A DNA stretch of 64,000 bases, taken from contig OZ035960.1 of NCBI GenBank assembly GCA_964034945.1, forward strand, positions 32,418,368 through 32,482,367, in the 5' to 3' direction. The stretch's first letter is position 1. Every line of letters begins with the position of its first letter. Below are positions 35,338 to 45,212 of the stretch, piece by piece. The notes beneath the pieces are model-generated. The model was not told the DNA's origin. It ran no database searches and saw only the letters and a list, made by a program, of their open reading frames with translations. Origin of the DNA: Chrysopilus asiliformis. Lineage: Eukaryota; Arthropoda; Insecta; Diptera; Rhagionidae. A program made the position numbers and the translations under genes.

Positions 35338-35471
35338 CTAAATTCAACTTTTTTCATCATTCTAAACACACTGGTGTAATTCATTTTTTTGTGTGATGAC
35401 GGGATCTTGGCGTTACAAACGGTAAGGCAAAGTTAATATACCCTTTGGTTTCACCATACGGGTATAAAAAC

Positions 35472-36174
35472 AAAATATGGTATAGACATGCCGCCGTAAA
35501 AAAGATTTCGCGAACTTTCGAATGCAAAAAAATCTTTTCAAATCTCATTAGTTGTGCGTGGAGAAAAAACTTTTAAATAAAGCTACTCGTGTTTATAAAT
35601 TCGTCATTTGGCCCAAAGCGATATATTGTCAACTTCAAATGGCGCCAGATTTCGCTTGCCAATGGGCTCCGACTTAACGCCAATCTTTAAGTCATTTTTC
35701 TTTTCAAAAGTTTTCCATATGAATCGGTTCTTTGTATAGGAAATCTCGACGAACTCTCCTCGATTTTCCTCGTTTAACCCAGTCAATGTACTGGCCATTA
35801 ATAAAATAGTTTGTTAAATATCAATGGAATTAATTTTTATGCTAAATAAATCGGAGATATGCTCGTTGGATTTTTCCGTGCTTTCAAGCCCTACCGGAAT
35901 GTCTTTAAAAAATTTGCAGGATTTCATTGCGAGTTTTTGGATTTGACGATCGTAGCTTTTCCAATGCTTTTAAATCATATTGCATATCTAAAACTTTTTT
36001 TTCTTCTAATTTTCTGATAACGTAATTGCAGATTTCACCAACCTTGCACCTAATTGCGACCACTTTTTTTATGCGTTAATCCAACTGCCGGTACCGAAAA
36101 TCAATGATAAAAACTCCTTGATTTAAAAAAAATAAACTATAATGATTTCCAAAAATCATATGGAATTATTTTTA
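35472..36174. other. Non-coding, no recognised feature
   Basis: AT-rich sequence with no recognisable frame or repeat between the 35471 element end and the MITE at 36177. Confidence 0.4.
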
Positions 36175-36176
36175 TA

Positions 36177-36658
36177 TCTGGCAGTCTAGTGTCAGAAGAA
36201 CTAAAGTGGTCGGTGAAAGCCGCAGGTTTGTTAGCACCCACTAAAACCCTGTTAACTAGTGCCGATACCAACTGACTCCAAAAGTCTCCAAAAGAAACAG
36301 GCGCCCAGCGGATTTTTTCAGGACAATTTGGTAATGCCTGGTTCCGAATCTGACTGTGGTTTGGCTGGGTCAGCACTAGTTTTTGAGATATGAAGGGTGG
36401 CTTATATCCTTTTTTTTGGGAATTGCCCACAGTATCGCAAAAACTGAAGCTGATACAGCCTCATCATCGCCAGATTCGGAATCGGCGATACAAAACTGAC
36501 TAATATGGAGTACATCAAAATGACAGTAAGCATGTGTTATCTAACGATTTGTTGTTTTTTTTTTATGATCAGAAGGCTGGGAGCTCGAGTTGAGTTGTCA
36601 ATTGATGGCCGAGAGTTTCGATTTTCGACGGGCTATTTTCTGACACTAGACTGCCAGA
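36177..36658. mobile_element. TA-flanked MITE, TCTGGCAGTCTAGTGTCAGA ends
   Basis: The ends are perfect inverted repeats of about 20 bp: TCTGGCAGTCTAGTGTCAGA at 36177 and its exact reverse complement ending at 36658. TA lies on both sides (36175-36176 and 36659-36660). The 482-bp body has no gene; frames inside are chance. Confidence 0.75.
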
Positions 36659-36799
36659 TATACAAGATTTCAGTTCTAGTTTGTAAATATAAAAAACACG
36701 GGCTATTTTCCTAAGAAAAAAATTCAGATATTTTCAGTACTTATCATCAGAGAAAAATGGTTTCATTCCATTCATACTTTAAAAAAAAGAAACGTAATT

Positions 36800-37600
36800 T
36801 TGCTTTTTATACTCAATATGAGAATGATATGAGAGTATAGTATATTTAAAGTATCATTTGAACGCATCGAAACAATCGTTGGACACAAAAATGAACTACG
36901 CCAGGGTGTTTGGTATGACACCCTGTTTGTCTGTCCGTTTGTGAACACCATAGCTTTCGAAAGAATTGAGCTAGAGACTTTAAATGTTGTATTGTTACGT
37001 TTCTCATAAATGGTTCTTGAACGGGCAAAATTTGGCCATTCCTTCCCAATCCCCCCCCCCCCCCCCCCCCTCTTCTTCCATACCAACGAAACAGTATTTG
37101 CACTTTTCTCGAAAACGGTTAGTCTTATCGAAAAAATTATAGACCAAACATGTTTAAAATAAGATTCTACATAACTTTTCAAAATTCAATGGAACCCTCT
37201 CTTCTTCTTTTACCGATGCAAATGAAATAGTGTTGTACGGTTTTCTCGAAAACGGTGCATTGTAAAAAAATGTATATAGGTAAAATGTTTTTTGGGATTT
37301 TACATAACTCATCCACACATCAAAATCCAGTTGAACCACTCCTTCCTTCCTTCCTTCCTTCCTTCCTTCCTTCCTTCCTTCCTTCCTTCCTTCCTTCCTT
37401 CCTTCCTTCCTTCCTTCCTTCCTTCCTTCCTTCCTCTCGCCACCATACAAAGGGAAGACTTTTCCCTATTTTCTCGAAAACAGTTCATCGTATCGAAAAA
37501 TTTATAAAGACGAAATATGTTTAGAATATGATTTTACATAACTTGTCGACACATCAAAATCTAGTTGGATCACTCCTCCCCCCCTCTTCCGCACAAATGG
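36800..37600 (+). repeat. Diverged tandem units with TTCTCGAAAACGGT
   Basis: Three or more units of 110-140 bp repeat the words CTATTTTCTCGAAAACRGT, TCGAAAAATTATAGAC, GATTTTACATAACT and CACACATCAAAATC. A poly-C run of about 22 lies at 37049-37070. A further unit is found at 39195-39300, within a separate repeat. The beginning (36806-36850) has a TATACTC...GAGTATAGTATA palindrome and the text resembles the 32.5-kb element, suggesting a related transposon. Confidence 0.55.
37341..37435 (+). repeat. (CCTT)n microsatellite, about 23 units
   Basis: Pure CCTT/TTCC repeats over about 95 bp. It accounts for the repeating Leu-Pro-Ser-Phe and Glu-Gly-Arg-Lys frames on the two strands. Confidence 0.97.
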
Positions 37601-37627
37601 ATTTTTTTTAATAAAAATTTTGTCTGT

Positions 37628-37710
37628 CCTCATATCGAGAACTTGACGATTGGCACCTGGCAGTTGTAGCTTTTCTGCCAGGTGCCAATCGTCAAATTCT
37701 CGATAAGAGG
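37628..37710. repeat. Long hairpin, 36-bp stem and 11-bp loop
   Basis: The left arm 37628-37663 and right arm 37675-37710 pair with three mismatches; the inner 20 bp (TTGACGATTGGCACCTGGCA) are perfect. Weaker pairing continues into T-rich flanks on both sides. It may be a short MITE or a hairpin-forming transcript. Confidence 0.8.
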
Positions 37711-37740
37711 TTTTTATCTGTTTTTTAGTAAAAAAAAAAA

Positions 37741-39586
37741 GTTCCACATTAATTTATTCTTTAAAATTCGGACAATATTTTGACTACTTTTGAATCTTCT
37801 TTATCTAACAACCTCAAGGCCACATAATTTCTTTTTTCTTTACGCTATCGTTTTTGTTGTCTTTACTTTTTAGACCATTTTTATGTTTCGATGGGCTATC
37901 TTTGCATGTTTTCCGAATATTCCTCATGCCAATAAATAACTGAGGCTCTTTCCACCAAGAAAACTTTTTTTTTGCAAATATCACGTTGATACTCCCAACT
38001 TGAACACAATTTAATCGAGCCAATTTGATTTTAAATGATAATTTCTTGTGCAAAAATGTTATGTTCGCGACGCAAAACATAATATAATGCAATGATAAAT
38101 AATACCGGCTACATTTTCTACAAGTTTTCATCCAGTATTCACAAAAAAAAATTGTGGCAAATTTTGTGATTTCGTGAATTTGCCATGGATTTCCTGGGAA
38201 CTGAAAATTATCACATTCGATCGACAGATTTAACGCTAACGAGGTGAAAAAATTAACACCATGGCCAGAGTGATAGGAAGACGATTTAGGGGGTGTGTTA
38301 CAATTTTTTTTTTATTCATACTCAACGTTTTACCCTTTCAGTTATCTGTTTTTCATTAATAGCTTGCGAGTTTTACTATTATCGGAACGTGAAGGGGACC
38401 TATTTGTAGGTTTTAATTAATTACATCGCACTTTTTATAACAACAAAACAGAGTTTATGTAAATAAACAAGATTTTTTTTCCGTTCGCATGCAGGGTTTG
38501 TTCACAGATAAAACTCAAGACGATGTAAACAACTGGAAGCTAACAAAATAGTCACATTGCTGTTGTTATCGTCGCCGCTTTGTCGCTGATTTAGTTGAAT
38601 GTGACGTACGATAGTTGAGGCTTGAACTATTTTTACTTGCAATGTTATTTAAAATAGCCTCGGGCAAATATTGCAACATTTCATAAACACTTACTGCAAA
38701 GAATCAATAAGATATTTGAATAATATGTGGATATCCGCAATGGCTGTTTATCTTGAATAACTATTTTTCAAAATATGAGACCTTAAAATATTTTTAAAAA
38801 AAATGTCCGTTGAAACAACATTTGTATAAAAATAAAGTACGCATATAAAATTACTATCAGCATCGCCACTGCTAATAGGTTTTACTAAACCCTACAAATG
38901 TTGCAGGTCATTTAGAGTTCGCTACCCATGAAAAATTATAGGTGCTGCCAGCAGTAATTCAGAGAGTGGCCAGTCGAGCATTTAAAAATTACCTCCTTTC
39001 AGCTTGACGAGAGCGAAAAACTTTCAAATTTTCCTAAATTGTGACAAATAATGACCAAAATTATTAAAATAGCTTAATTTAACTACAATATTAATGACTG
39101 AAGTATTAAATGATTCTCTATCAAATATATAAAACATCCCACCTCCCTATCCTGACGCCCCCAATAGGGTGGATTTTTTTAGGTATTACCTCCTGTTTTT
39201 GCACTTTTCTCGAAAACGGTTAGTCTTATCGAAAAAATTATAGACAAAATATGTCTAAAATAAGATTCTACATAACTTTTCAAAATTCCCTTTCCTCTTC
39301 TTTTACCCATGCAAATGAAATAGTGTTGTGCGATTTTCCTCCCTATCCTAACCTCCTATCCGGACGCCCCCAATAGGGTGGATTTTTTTAGGTATTACCT
39401 CCTGTAAACATCTAAAGTTGTGATTCTTTTAATTAATTGGAAAGATGTTTATGAACTGTTCTAATTTGCTTAAAAACTGTTCTAACAAAGCGGAGTTACT
39501 AAACTACCCTACTCAAGATGGGCGTCGGAGGGTGGATTTAGAAATAACTGTTTGGTCTATTTAATGGTGTATTTTTCGCCTTCAAG
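37741..39586. other. Non-coding; dispersed repeats at 38.9-39.4 kb
   Basis: 38940-39120 shares ordered words with 43540-43700 (GAGCGAAAAACTTT, TGTGACAAATAATGACCAAA). CGCCCCCAATAGGGTGGATT with TTTTTAGGTATTACCTCCTG occurs twice, at 39157 and 39365, and between them lies one unit of the 37-kb repeat. No gene. Confidence 0.5.
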
Positions 39587-39817
39587 ATGAGGCTGGTGGA
39601 TAATCCACAATGCAGGGGCTGCGGAGAAGAGCAGGAAACGGTGGAGCATTTCTGGTGTCACTGTCCAGCCTTAACCCGTACTCGCGTCAAATGCTTCGGC
39701 CATCCCTTTCTGGGATGGCTAAACAACCGTACTTGAGCTCAATCTGCTCCAGCGAGGGACATCGGAGGTGTACAATGGGCCCAACTTGAGGCCTACGTGC
39801 GTGGGGTTCCATTGTGA
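39587..39817 (+). pseudogene. LINE ORF2 C-terminal remnant (zinc knuckle end)
   Basis: The translation reads DNPQCRGCGEEQETVEHFWC, then HCPAL and TRTRVKCFG, then reaches an in-frame stop at codon 50, and continues in the same frame for 26 codons (GGVQWAQLEAYVRGVPL) to a second stop. The C-x-x-C...E-x-x-x-H-x-x-x-x-C-P pattern is the C-terminal cysteine-histidine motif of ORF2 proteins in I, LOA and R1-type non-LTR retrotransposons. The missing polymerase and the stop make it a dead, 5'-truncated copy. Confidence 0.75.
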
Positions 39818-40468
39818 GCCCCTCTCCTATCAAACCAACCGAATGGTGTATTTGACCTTCGCATTTAAATATTTTCCCCTGTGGCGCAATTTATTTTAAT
39901 AATTTGGATTTTTTCAATAAAAAATTTGTCTGCGGTACAATTTTTGTTGAAGAACGAAGATACCGTTTTTATCTAAATAATCACAATCGAAAATTGAGAC
40001 AAAACTTTTCACTCTTAGGTCGGTCTTTCAAAATTTCGAAGCAAACACAGAAATGCGTTTTTAAAGTTTTTTTTTTAGAAATGGAATGGGGCCAAATACA
40101 AATTTTACCTCGAGCGCTGCCTTACCTTGAAGGGAAAGAGAAAGAGCGAGAAAGAGAAAGAAAAAGAAAGATAGGGGAGAGAAAGAAAGAGAAGGAGAGA
40201 GAGAGAAAGAGAATGAGAAAGAGGGAGATACAAAATTTGTTCATATTAACTAGTTTTTCTTGCACTGGAAAAAGAGTCAACTGATTAAAATCAAACTCTA
40301 GCTAAATTTCTTTGTATTCAGTACGCGGTGTGAGGAAAATTCTTCCTTATGTCTCACAAATCCGGACTCTTTTTCTAAAACAATATTAATAATTGCGGAC
40401 AACAAAAACATTTTTTTTTAGCCAATTTGAATACAAATCCCTAACATTTTTTGTGTTTTATTTTTTAG
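39818..40468. other. Dispersed repeat, GA-rich tract, intron side
   Basis: 39850-40065 is a copy of the repeat at 15870-16075. A purine tract of GAGA/GAAA units lies at 40134-40230. 40441-40468 is a pyrimidine-rich splice acceptor region ending TTTTATTTTTTAG. The long frame 39904-40284 is only the purine tract. Confidence 0.5.
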
Positions 40469-42607
40469 GCTGAAATGATGGAAGAGCCGATAATTGTTCC
40501 GCCGTCATGTAAACGTGAACCATTAGACATTCCATCGAAAAAGGCGAAAATCATCGACGAATCATATCTACTCGACTACCAACGGTACCATCAGGCGCTC
40601 TTCTACGCGCAATGCGCACAAAGAGAACAGCAATTGTCAGCGTTTCGACCGTGGGCCCCGAAGCCGCCAATTCTCACTTTGCCATATAGTACGGTTGCGG
40701 CGGCCGCTTCAGCGGCGGTTGCAGCAGCTGGTTTGCCATATTTGAGCCAGGAGCCGCCAGTGCTACAGAATCCCGAGCGAGTAGTGCGGCATAGCGAATG
40801 CGAACGTTTCGAAAGGACCTTTCAGCCAAATGTGGCGCTGGCGCCACGCAAAAGTATTCTATCGAAGGAACGCGAACGGGAGAAAGAGCGGGAAAGGGAA
40901 CGCGAACGAGAGCGCGAGAGAGAACGAGAGCGAGAACGGGAACGGGAGAGAGAACGGGAGCGTAACAATAATGCTGCCATAACAAATCTAAATGAAACCG
41001 AAATTCACATAAAACAGGAGAGGCCAAGCTCGCCCGACGTTATTATACAATCACCCGAAGAGATGCGAGTCGCATCTCCAATTGAAAGCAATAATCTTCA
41101 TCACCATCATAATCATCACCACCACAATCCGCAGCAGCAGCATCGTAATCATCACGTTGCCCAACACACCAGTCATCATCACCACCACAGCAACCATCAT
41201 CAGTCGAACCAGTGTACAACAATATCAACGCCACCATCGAATAGTACCAATAACCAAATTCAGCACAATACGCCAGCCCCAATTAGTCCTGAGGAGTTCT
41301 CCGGCTCCAATGAAATCACATCGTCAACATCACCCGTACCAAATAATACCAATAATAGATGTAATAGTGTATCGACACCAACGCCAACAACGACAGATCT
41401 ACAATCGCTGCAATCGGCCCATCAGCATACTAATAATAATAATCATAATATCGTATGCGTACCGCGGCGTATTCATGTCAACAATAATTTAAATAATACA
41501 AGCGTAGTACGTTCACCAACACCGCCACTAATACGAGAGCAATATTCGTTAAGTCATAGCTCTAAGATGCGTTCAGTGCAGCAACAATCACCGCCACAGT
41601 CATCATCGTCGCTAACATCGTTGTCTTCCAATGCGGTCGGTTTAGTGGGCAGCGGCAGTATACCGGCTGGTGTATTGGTGAAAAACCTTACTAACGGTAT
41701 CACATTGAGCGGCAATCCGGAATTCGAGCTTTCGACAGACACCGATGACGATAGTCTAACGGGTGAGCCAGATAGCAGCAATATGACGGCCCCGTGGGAG
41801 ATTGCCGCCGATGCGCTCAAAGATACACGGCCCGATGATCGCGACAAGGTGCTGCAGCTAATCAAGCTACTGGTCCATGAGAACGCCCAATTGCGACATT
41901 ACGGTATCGATAATGCCCGCCTAATCCAAGAGGTCAGACATCGAGACGAACAGATCGCCGAACTCCAACACGAACTGCAACATCACCAACGACAGTTGGC
42001 GCTGCTATCGCCCCAATCATCGCATAGCGGGACATCGTTGGCGACCGTTAACAATCATATCGATGTAAAGCTAACGGGCCATGGAACAGCGAATAACGGC
42101 AATGCGGGCAGTGTTATTGCCAAAACTGAAAACTGTCTGCCATCGCACAACAACAATAACAGTAATAACGGCAGTGAGAACATTTCGCTGACGCCACCGC
42201 CAGCTCCACCACCGAGCGCATATCACCAACAGAAGCCGGAAACAGAAAAAATCAAAGTCCCACTTAAAAAGTCGTCTAGACGCAGTCCCGAAGAAACAGT
42301 TGTGGTGCTCAATCAGAACCTCCATCGGGACGACGTTATAACGGAATTAAAGACAATCGAATCGAACGGTTCTACACCAACGCCAGCCAAATCGTTGCCA
42401 ACTTCAGCCACATCAGCAGCAGTGTCGGCTACGCCAAATCCGCAAAGCGCTGCTTCAGCAACATCAATGTCGTCTTCATCGTCCACGTCGTCCCTTTCAT
42501 CCGGTTCACCAGATTCCAACAAGAAGTTCGATTATGAAACCGCCGCCGCCACCAACAAACACCAATCGAGCGCTGGCAGCACGGCCAACAGTATAAAATG
42601 TGAATGA
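40469..42607 (+). CDS. Large exon of a low-complexity coiled-coil protein
   Basis: The exon starts directly after a strong acceptor (TTTTATTTTTTAG). The first ATG is at 40475 and is followed at once by another ATG, giving 710 aa; the frame is open back to the acceptor, so more coding sequence may lie upstream. Seen in order: REPLDIPSKKAKI near residue 15, an Ala-rich patch at about 70-84, an Arg-Glu repeat at about 131-163, IKQE (a sumoylation-like motif), a His/Asn/Gln-rich region at about 208-247, Ser/Thr/Pro tracts, an acidic patch DTDDDSLTGEPDSS near 422, then a clear coiled coil at about 455-510 (DKVLQLIKLLVHENAQL and onward) and a Ser-rich tail ending IKCE. There is no basic region before the heptads, so it is not a bZIP. 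Codon use and composition differ strongly from the AT-rich surroundings, supporting a real gene. The character suggests a nuclear regulatory protein, but I do not recognise the family. Confidence 0.85.
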   Translation, partial: AEMMEEPIIVPPSCKREPLDIPSKKAKIIDESYLLDYQRYHQALFYAQCAQREQQLSAFRPWAPKPPILTLPYSTVAAAASAAVAAAGLPYLSQEPPVLQNPERVVRHSECERFERTFQPNVALAPRKSILSKEREREKERERERERERERERERERERERERERNNNAAITNLNETEIHIKQERPSSPDVIIQSPEEMRVASPIESNNLHHHHNHHHHNPQQQHRNHHVAQHTSHHHHHSNHHQSNQCTTISTPPSNSTNNQIQHNTPAPISPEEFSGSNEITSSTSPVPNNTNNRCNSVSTPTPTTTDLQSLQSAHQHTNNNNHNIVCVPRRIHVNNNLNNTSVVRSPTPPLIREQYSLSHSSKMRSVQQQSPPQSSSSLTSLSSNAVGLVGSGSIPAGVLVKNLTNGITLSGNPEFELSTDTDDDSLTGEPDSSNMTAPWEIAADALKDTRPDDRDKVLQLIKLLVHENAQLRHYGIDNARLIQEVRHRDEQIAELQHELQHHQRQLALLSPQSSHSGTSLATVNNHIDVKLTGHGTANNGNAGSVIAKTENCLPSHNNNNSNNGSENISLTPPPAPPPSAYHQQKPETEKIKVPLKKSSRRSPEETVVVLNQNLHRDDVITELKTIESNGSTPTPAKSLPTSATSAAVSATPNPQSAASATSMSSSSSTSSLSSGSPDSNKKFDYETAAATNKHQSSAGSTANSIKCE

Positions 42608-43504
42608 AATTGGTGGTATTAGGCCGCGAACCTAATCAGGAAATCATATTTTCTGTTTCGCGAGCACCATTTTGTAGATTTCGATTTGTTTGTTTGTTTT
42701 TTGTTGAAAACAAAATCACATGGAATTTTCTTGTTTTTAAGAAAATGATTTTTTTCAGTTTTAACATTTTTGTTTTGTAAAGAGAACCGTTTGTTGTTGA
42801 AACAAATATTAAATCGTTTTGTTTTTTCTTGTAAATTGTACAAAAAGAAGATGATATGTTTCTTTATAAGTTTTTTTTTGTTGAAAAATTTAATACTGAG
42901 AGAATTACGTTCTTGGGTGTTTGGATTTAATGTTGGTTTTGTTGAATTTGAAGAATTTCTTTTTAAATTAATTTAATCCTAATATTCACATCAAACGCCA
43001 AATTTTAACCACAAGTTGGTAGTTTACCTTTTGAAAGTGCATTTAACCGAAAAACCATTTTTTTTACGAAGAATTTGCTTGCTTTAAGAGGACGCAAAAC
43101 ACCTGATCCGATTTTAATTAAATTTTCACTTAGTTTTGCACCAATCCGGTAGTATATATTACCCAATAAACAGCGTACAAAATTTTGTGTTAATTTTTAA
43201 AAGGTTTGAAATTTACCCTTCCATTCTGTTTAATAAAATAAGTGACCTTTTATGGTTTCATAGTTCAAAATAACGGTTTCATAACCTAAGATACTCAAAT
43301 TTATATAAAAAAAAAATGTTACATTTATTGCATGCCAAATTATATTTTAGGTAAATCCTAACCCTTTGAAATGAAATCATCTACGAATAATCCACGCCAT
43401 CTGATTGTTAGAAAAAAAAATTTTTATGTTTTTGTCGAGACCATTCTGATTTAGTCAAAAACAAAAATCGGTATTAAAAAAATATATGGTTGAAATTTGT
43501 TGTT

Positions 43505-44105
43505 AACTAGAGAGCATCTAATCCAAAAAGTGGTCAATCGGATATTTAAAAATGGCCGCTACGCTCAAAAACAAGCGCGAAAAACTTTGAAAACTGCATT
43601 AATTGTAACAAATAATTGCCAAAATAACTTAAACTGGTTATAATAAAAAAAAACTCATGTCTGATGTATCAACTAAAATTTGAAAATTCGTAGTTCTTTT
43701 AATAAATTTGAAAATTTTTCACAAAGCGTTCTTCTGCTCACAAACACTGGTCCAATTGACTTAAAAGACTGTTCTGGATGGAGTTAATAGACTGTCCTAC
43801 TCAGTAGGACCATCTTTTTAGAGAGACTATAATCTAGAGAGTGGACATCAGCATTTAATCCAATTAGAACAGTCTATTAGGTCAATTAGAACAGCTTTTC
43901 TCCAGATTATAACAGTCTGTAAACAATTTTTCGATTTATTAAAACAACTATGACTTTTGAATTTTTTTTGATACCTCAGATATGAGTTTTTTTTATTTAT
44001 ATTAACAGATTTCAGTTATTTTGGTGATTATTTATAACATGGAATTAAGATTTTCGGCTTGAAGGCAATTTTTACGCGTCCCATTGTCCACTCTCTAGAT
44101 TACAG
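43505..44105. mobile_element. Foldback-like element with CTAGAGAGTGGAC
   Basis: The two halves (43505-43800 and 43830-44105) are diverged inverted copies sharing AAAAAAACTCATRTCTGA, TTTTAATAAATYGAAAA and CTGTTCTAATTG-type words. CTAGAGAGTGGAC occurs at the central junction (43833) and, reversed, at the right end (44088). A further copy of one half is at 38940-39120. Confidence 0.5.
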
Positions 44106-44182
44106 GCTCTGTAGAGTCCATACAATATTTTTCTATCTGGACAAATCTACTGTCGCTCACTAAATATCGCTTTCATTGTGCC

Positions 44183-44666
44183 TGTTTACACCAGGATTCA
44201 CTTTGAGGCGGCACGTCATTCGTGAGGGTGAGGGACGCAGTGGGGAGGGAAACCAAAAAGAGCGAACGAAGTTTAGATTCACTTAAAATTATCGGTCGCA
44301 AACATTTTTGTGTCTCGTGCTTTTATTGGTCATTTCGTTGTTTGCTGTGGAGTCGTGCGCATCTGAAAATTCCGAGTTTTCTTCTTCAGATTGGCACAAA
44401 AATAGTGCCGTTGCTGATGAAACATATAATAAACTTGTTACTGCAATTATTATATTATCCATATATGATCCATAGTTTCATTAAATTTAACAAATTTCAC
44501 TGCAATCATTTTACAACTGAGTTAAATTTTGAGGTTATTTTCATCCCAATGTCTTAACGTCAAAAAGGCGAAAGATTTTAGCGAATGAAAAAGGCGAACC
44601 GTGTGCACACGGCAGAAAAATGAGGAAATACGTGCCGCCTCAAAGTGAGTCCTCCTCATGTAAACA
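44183..44666. mobile_element. MITE with GAGGCGGCACGT ends
   Basis: Left: TGTTTACACCAGGATTCACT, TTGAGGCGGCACGTC. Reversed right: TGTTTACATGAGGAGGACTC, ACTTTGAGGCGGCACGT. 484 bp, no gene. The target duplication is not clear. An end fragment of the family is at 11812-11880. Confidence 0.65.
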
Positions 44667-45111
44667 CAATCATTGAGTTCAACAAACATCTGTTAAGCCT
44701 GAGTTACATTCCGACGACAGCGACACGACAACGCCACCAAAGTTTGAAAAATTGAACTTTTGTCGCGACGACATCGAATGACAGTTGAATTGTTTGGTTA
44801 GGTTAATTGTGTTTGAGTTGCTCTCTTTTTGGTGAAGAATTGGCAATTTTATCAAAATGCAGAAATGATCCATAGTAGGCGCGAAATTTTCTGAAAATAC
44901 ATCAAATTAATATAGACATTTTTGTGCGGAATAAGATTGTGATCGTTACGATAGGGATTTCCCTGCTGTTGCTAGTAGAAAACATTAACAACAACACACA
45001 AGTTCCGATCGTTATTATTTAATTAGTTCTCCATAATAGGCCCGCCGTTTATTAATAAATTACCCGAGAAAATTTGCGGAATTTCCCAAATTCCTGGTTA
45101 TTCCTGGTTTT

Positions 45112-45212
45112 TGGAATGATTTACCATCCAATGTGTTCCCCCAGACTATAACCTGCAGAAGTTCAAGGAGAATATAAACCGATATGTCCTTTCGTTCTGC
45201 CGACCATCCTGA
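45112..45212 (+). pseudogene. Frameshifted LINE C-terminal scrap
   Basis: WNDLPSNVFPQ is encoded at 45112-45144, and after a one-base deletion the next frame continues YNLQKFKENINRYVLSFCRP and a stop at 45210-45212. W-N-x-L-P-x-x-V followed by F-K-x-x-I/L is the usual extreme C-terminus of Jockey-like LINE polymerases. Short, so moderate confidence. Confidence 0.5.

Larger units (their letters stand above)
32543..35471. mobile_element. Element with about 500-bp inverted arms
   Basis: The left arm 32543-33039 and right arm 34902-35471 are inverted copies: outer ends GTTTTTATACCCGCATGGTG and GTTTTTATACCCGTATGGTG, then AACCAAAGGGTATATTAACT; the arms also share CACACTGGTGTAATTCAT and TTTTCAATAATTGCCAGA. 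The space between holds a hAT insertion and unrelated sequence. It may be one 2.9-kb element with long inverted ends, or two MITE copies that landed face to face. No target duplication was found. Confidence 0.6.

Noticed and set aside
37255..37524. Pro-Ser-Phe-Leu repeat protein
   Set aside because: Translation of the (CCTT)n microsatellite.
39904..40284. 126-aa Arg/Glu/Lys-rich frame
   Set aside because: The basic-acidic tail is only the GAGA/GAAA purine tract, and the start lies in a dispersed repeat. It resembles the Arg-Glu tract in the following exon but is in non-coding sequence.
41043..42522. Reverse and shifted frames across the 710-aa exon
   Set aside because: Shadows of the real frame, created by CAT/CAA/AGC repeats.
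40475..42607. bZIP transcription factor
   Set aside because: A coiled coil exists at about 455-510, but the residues before it are acidic and lack the basic N-x-x-A-A-x-x-C/S-R region.
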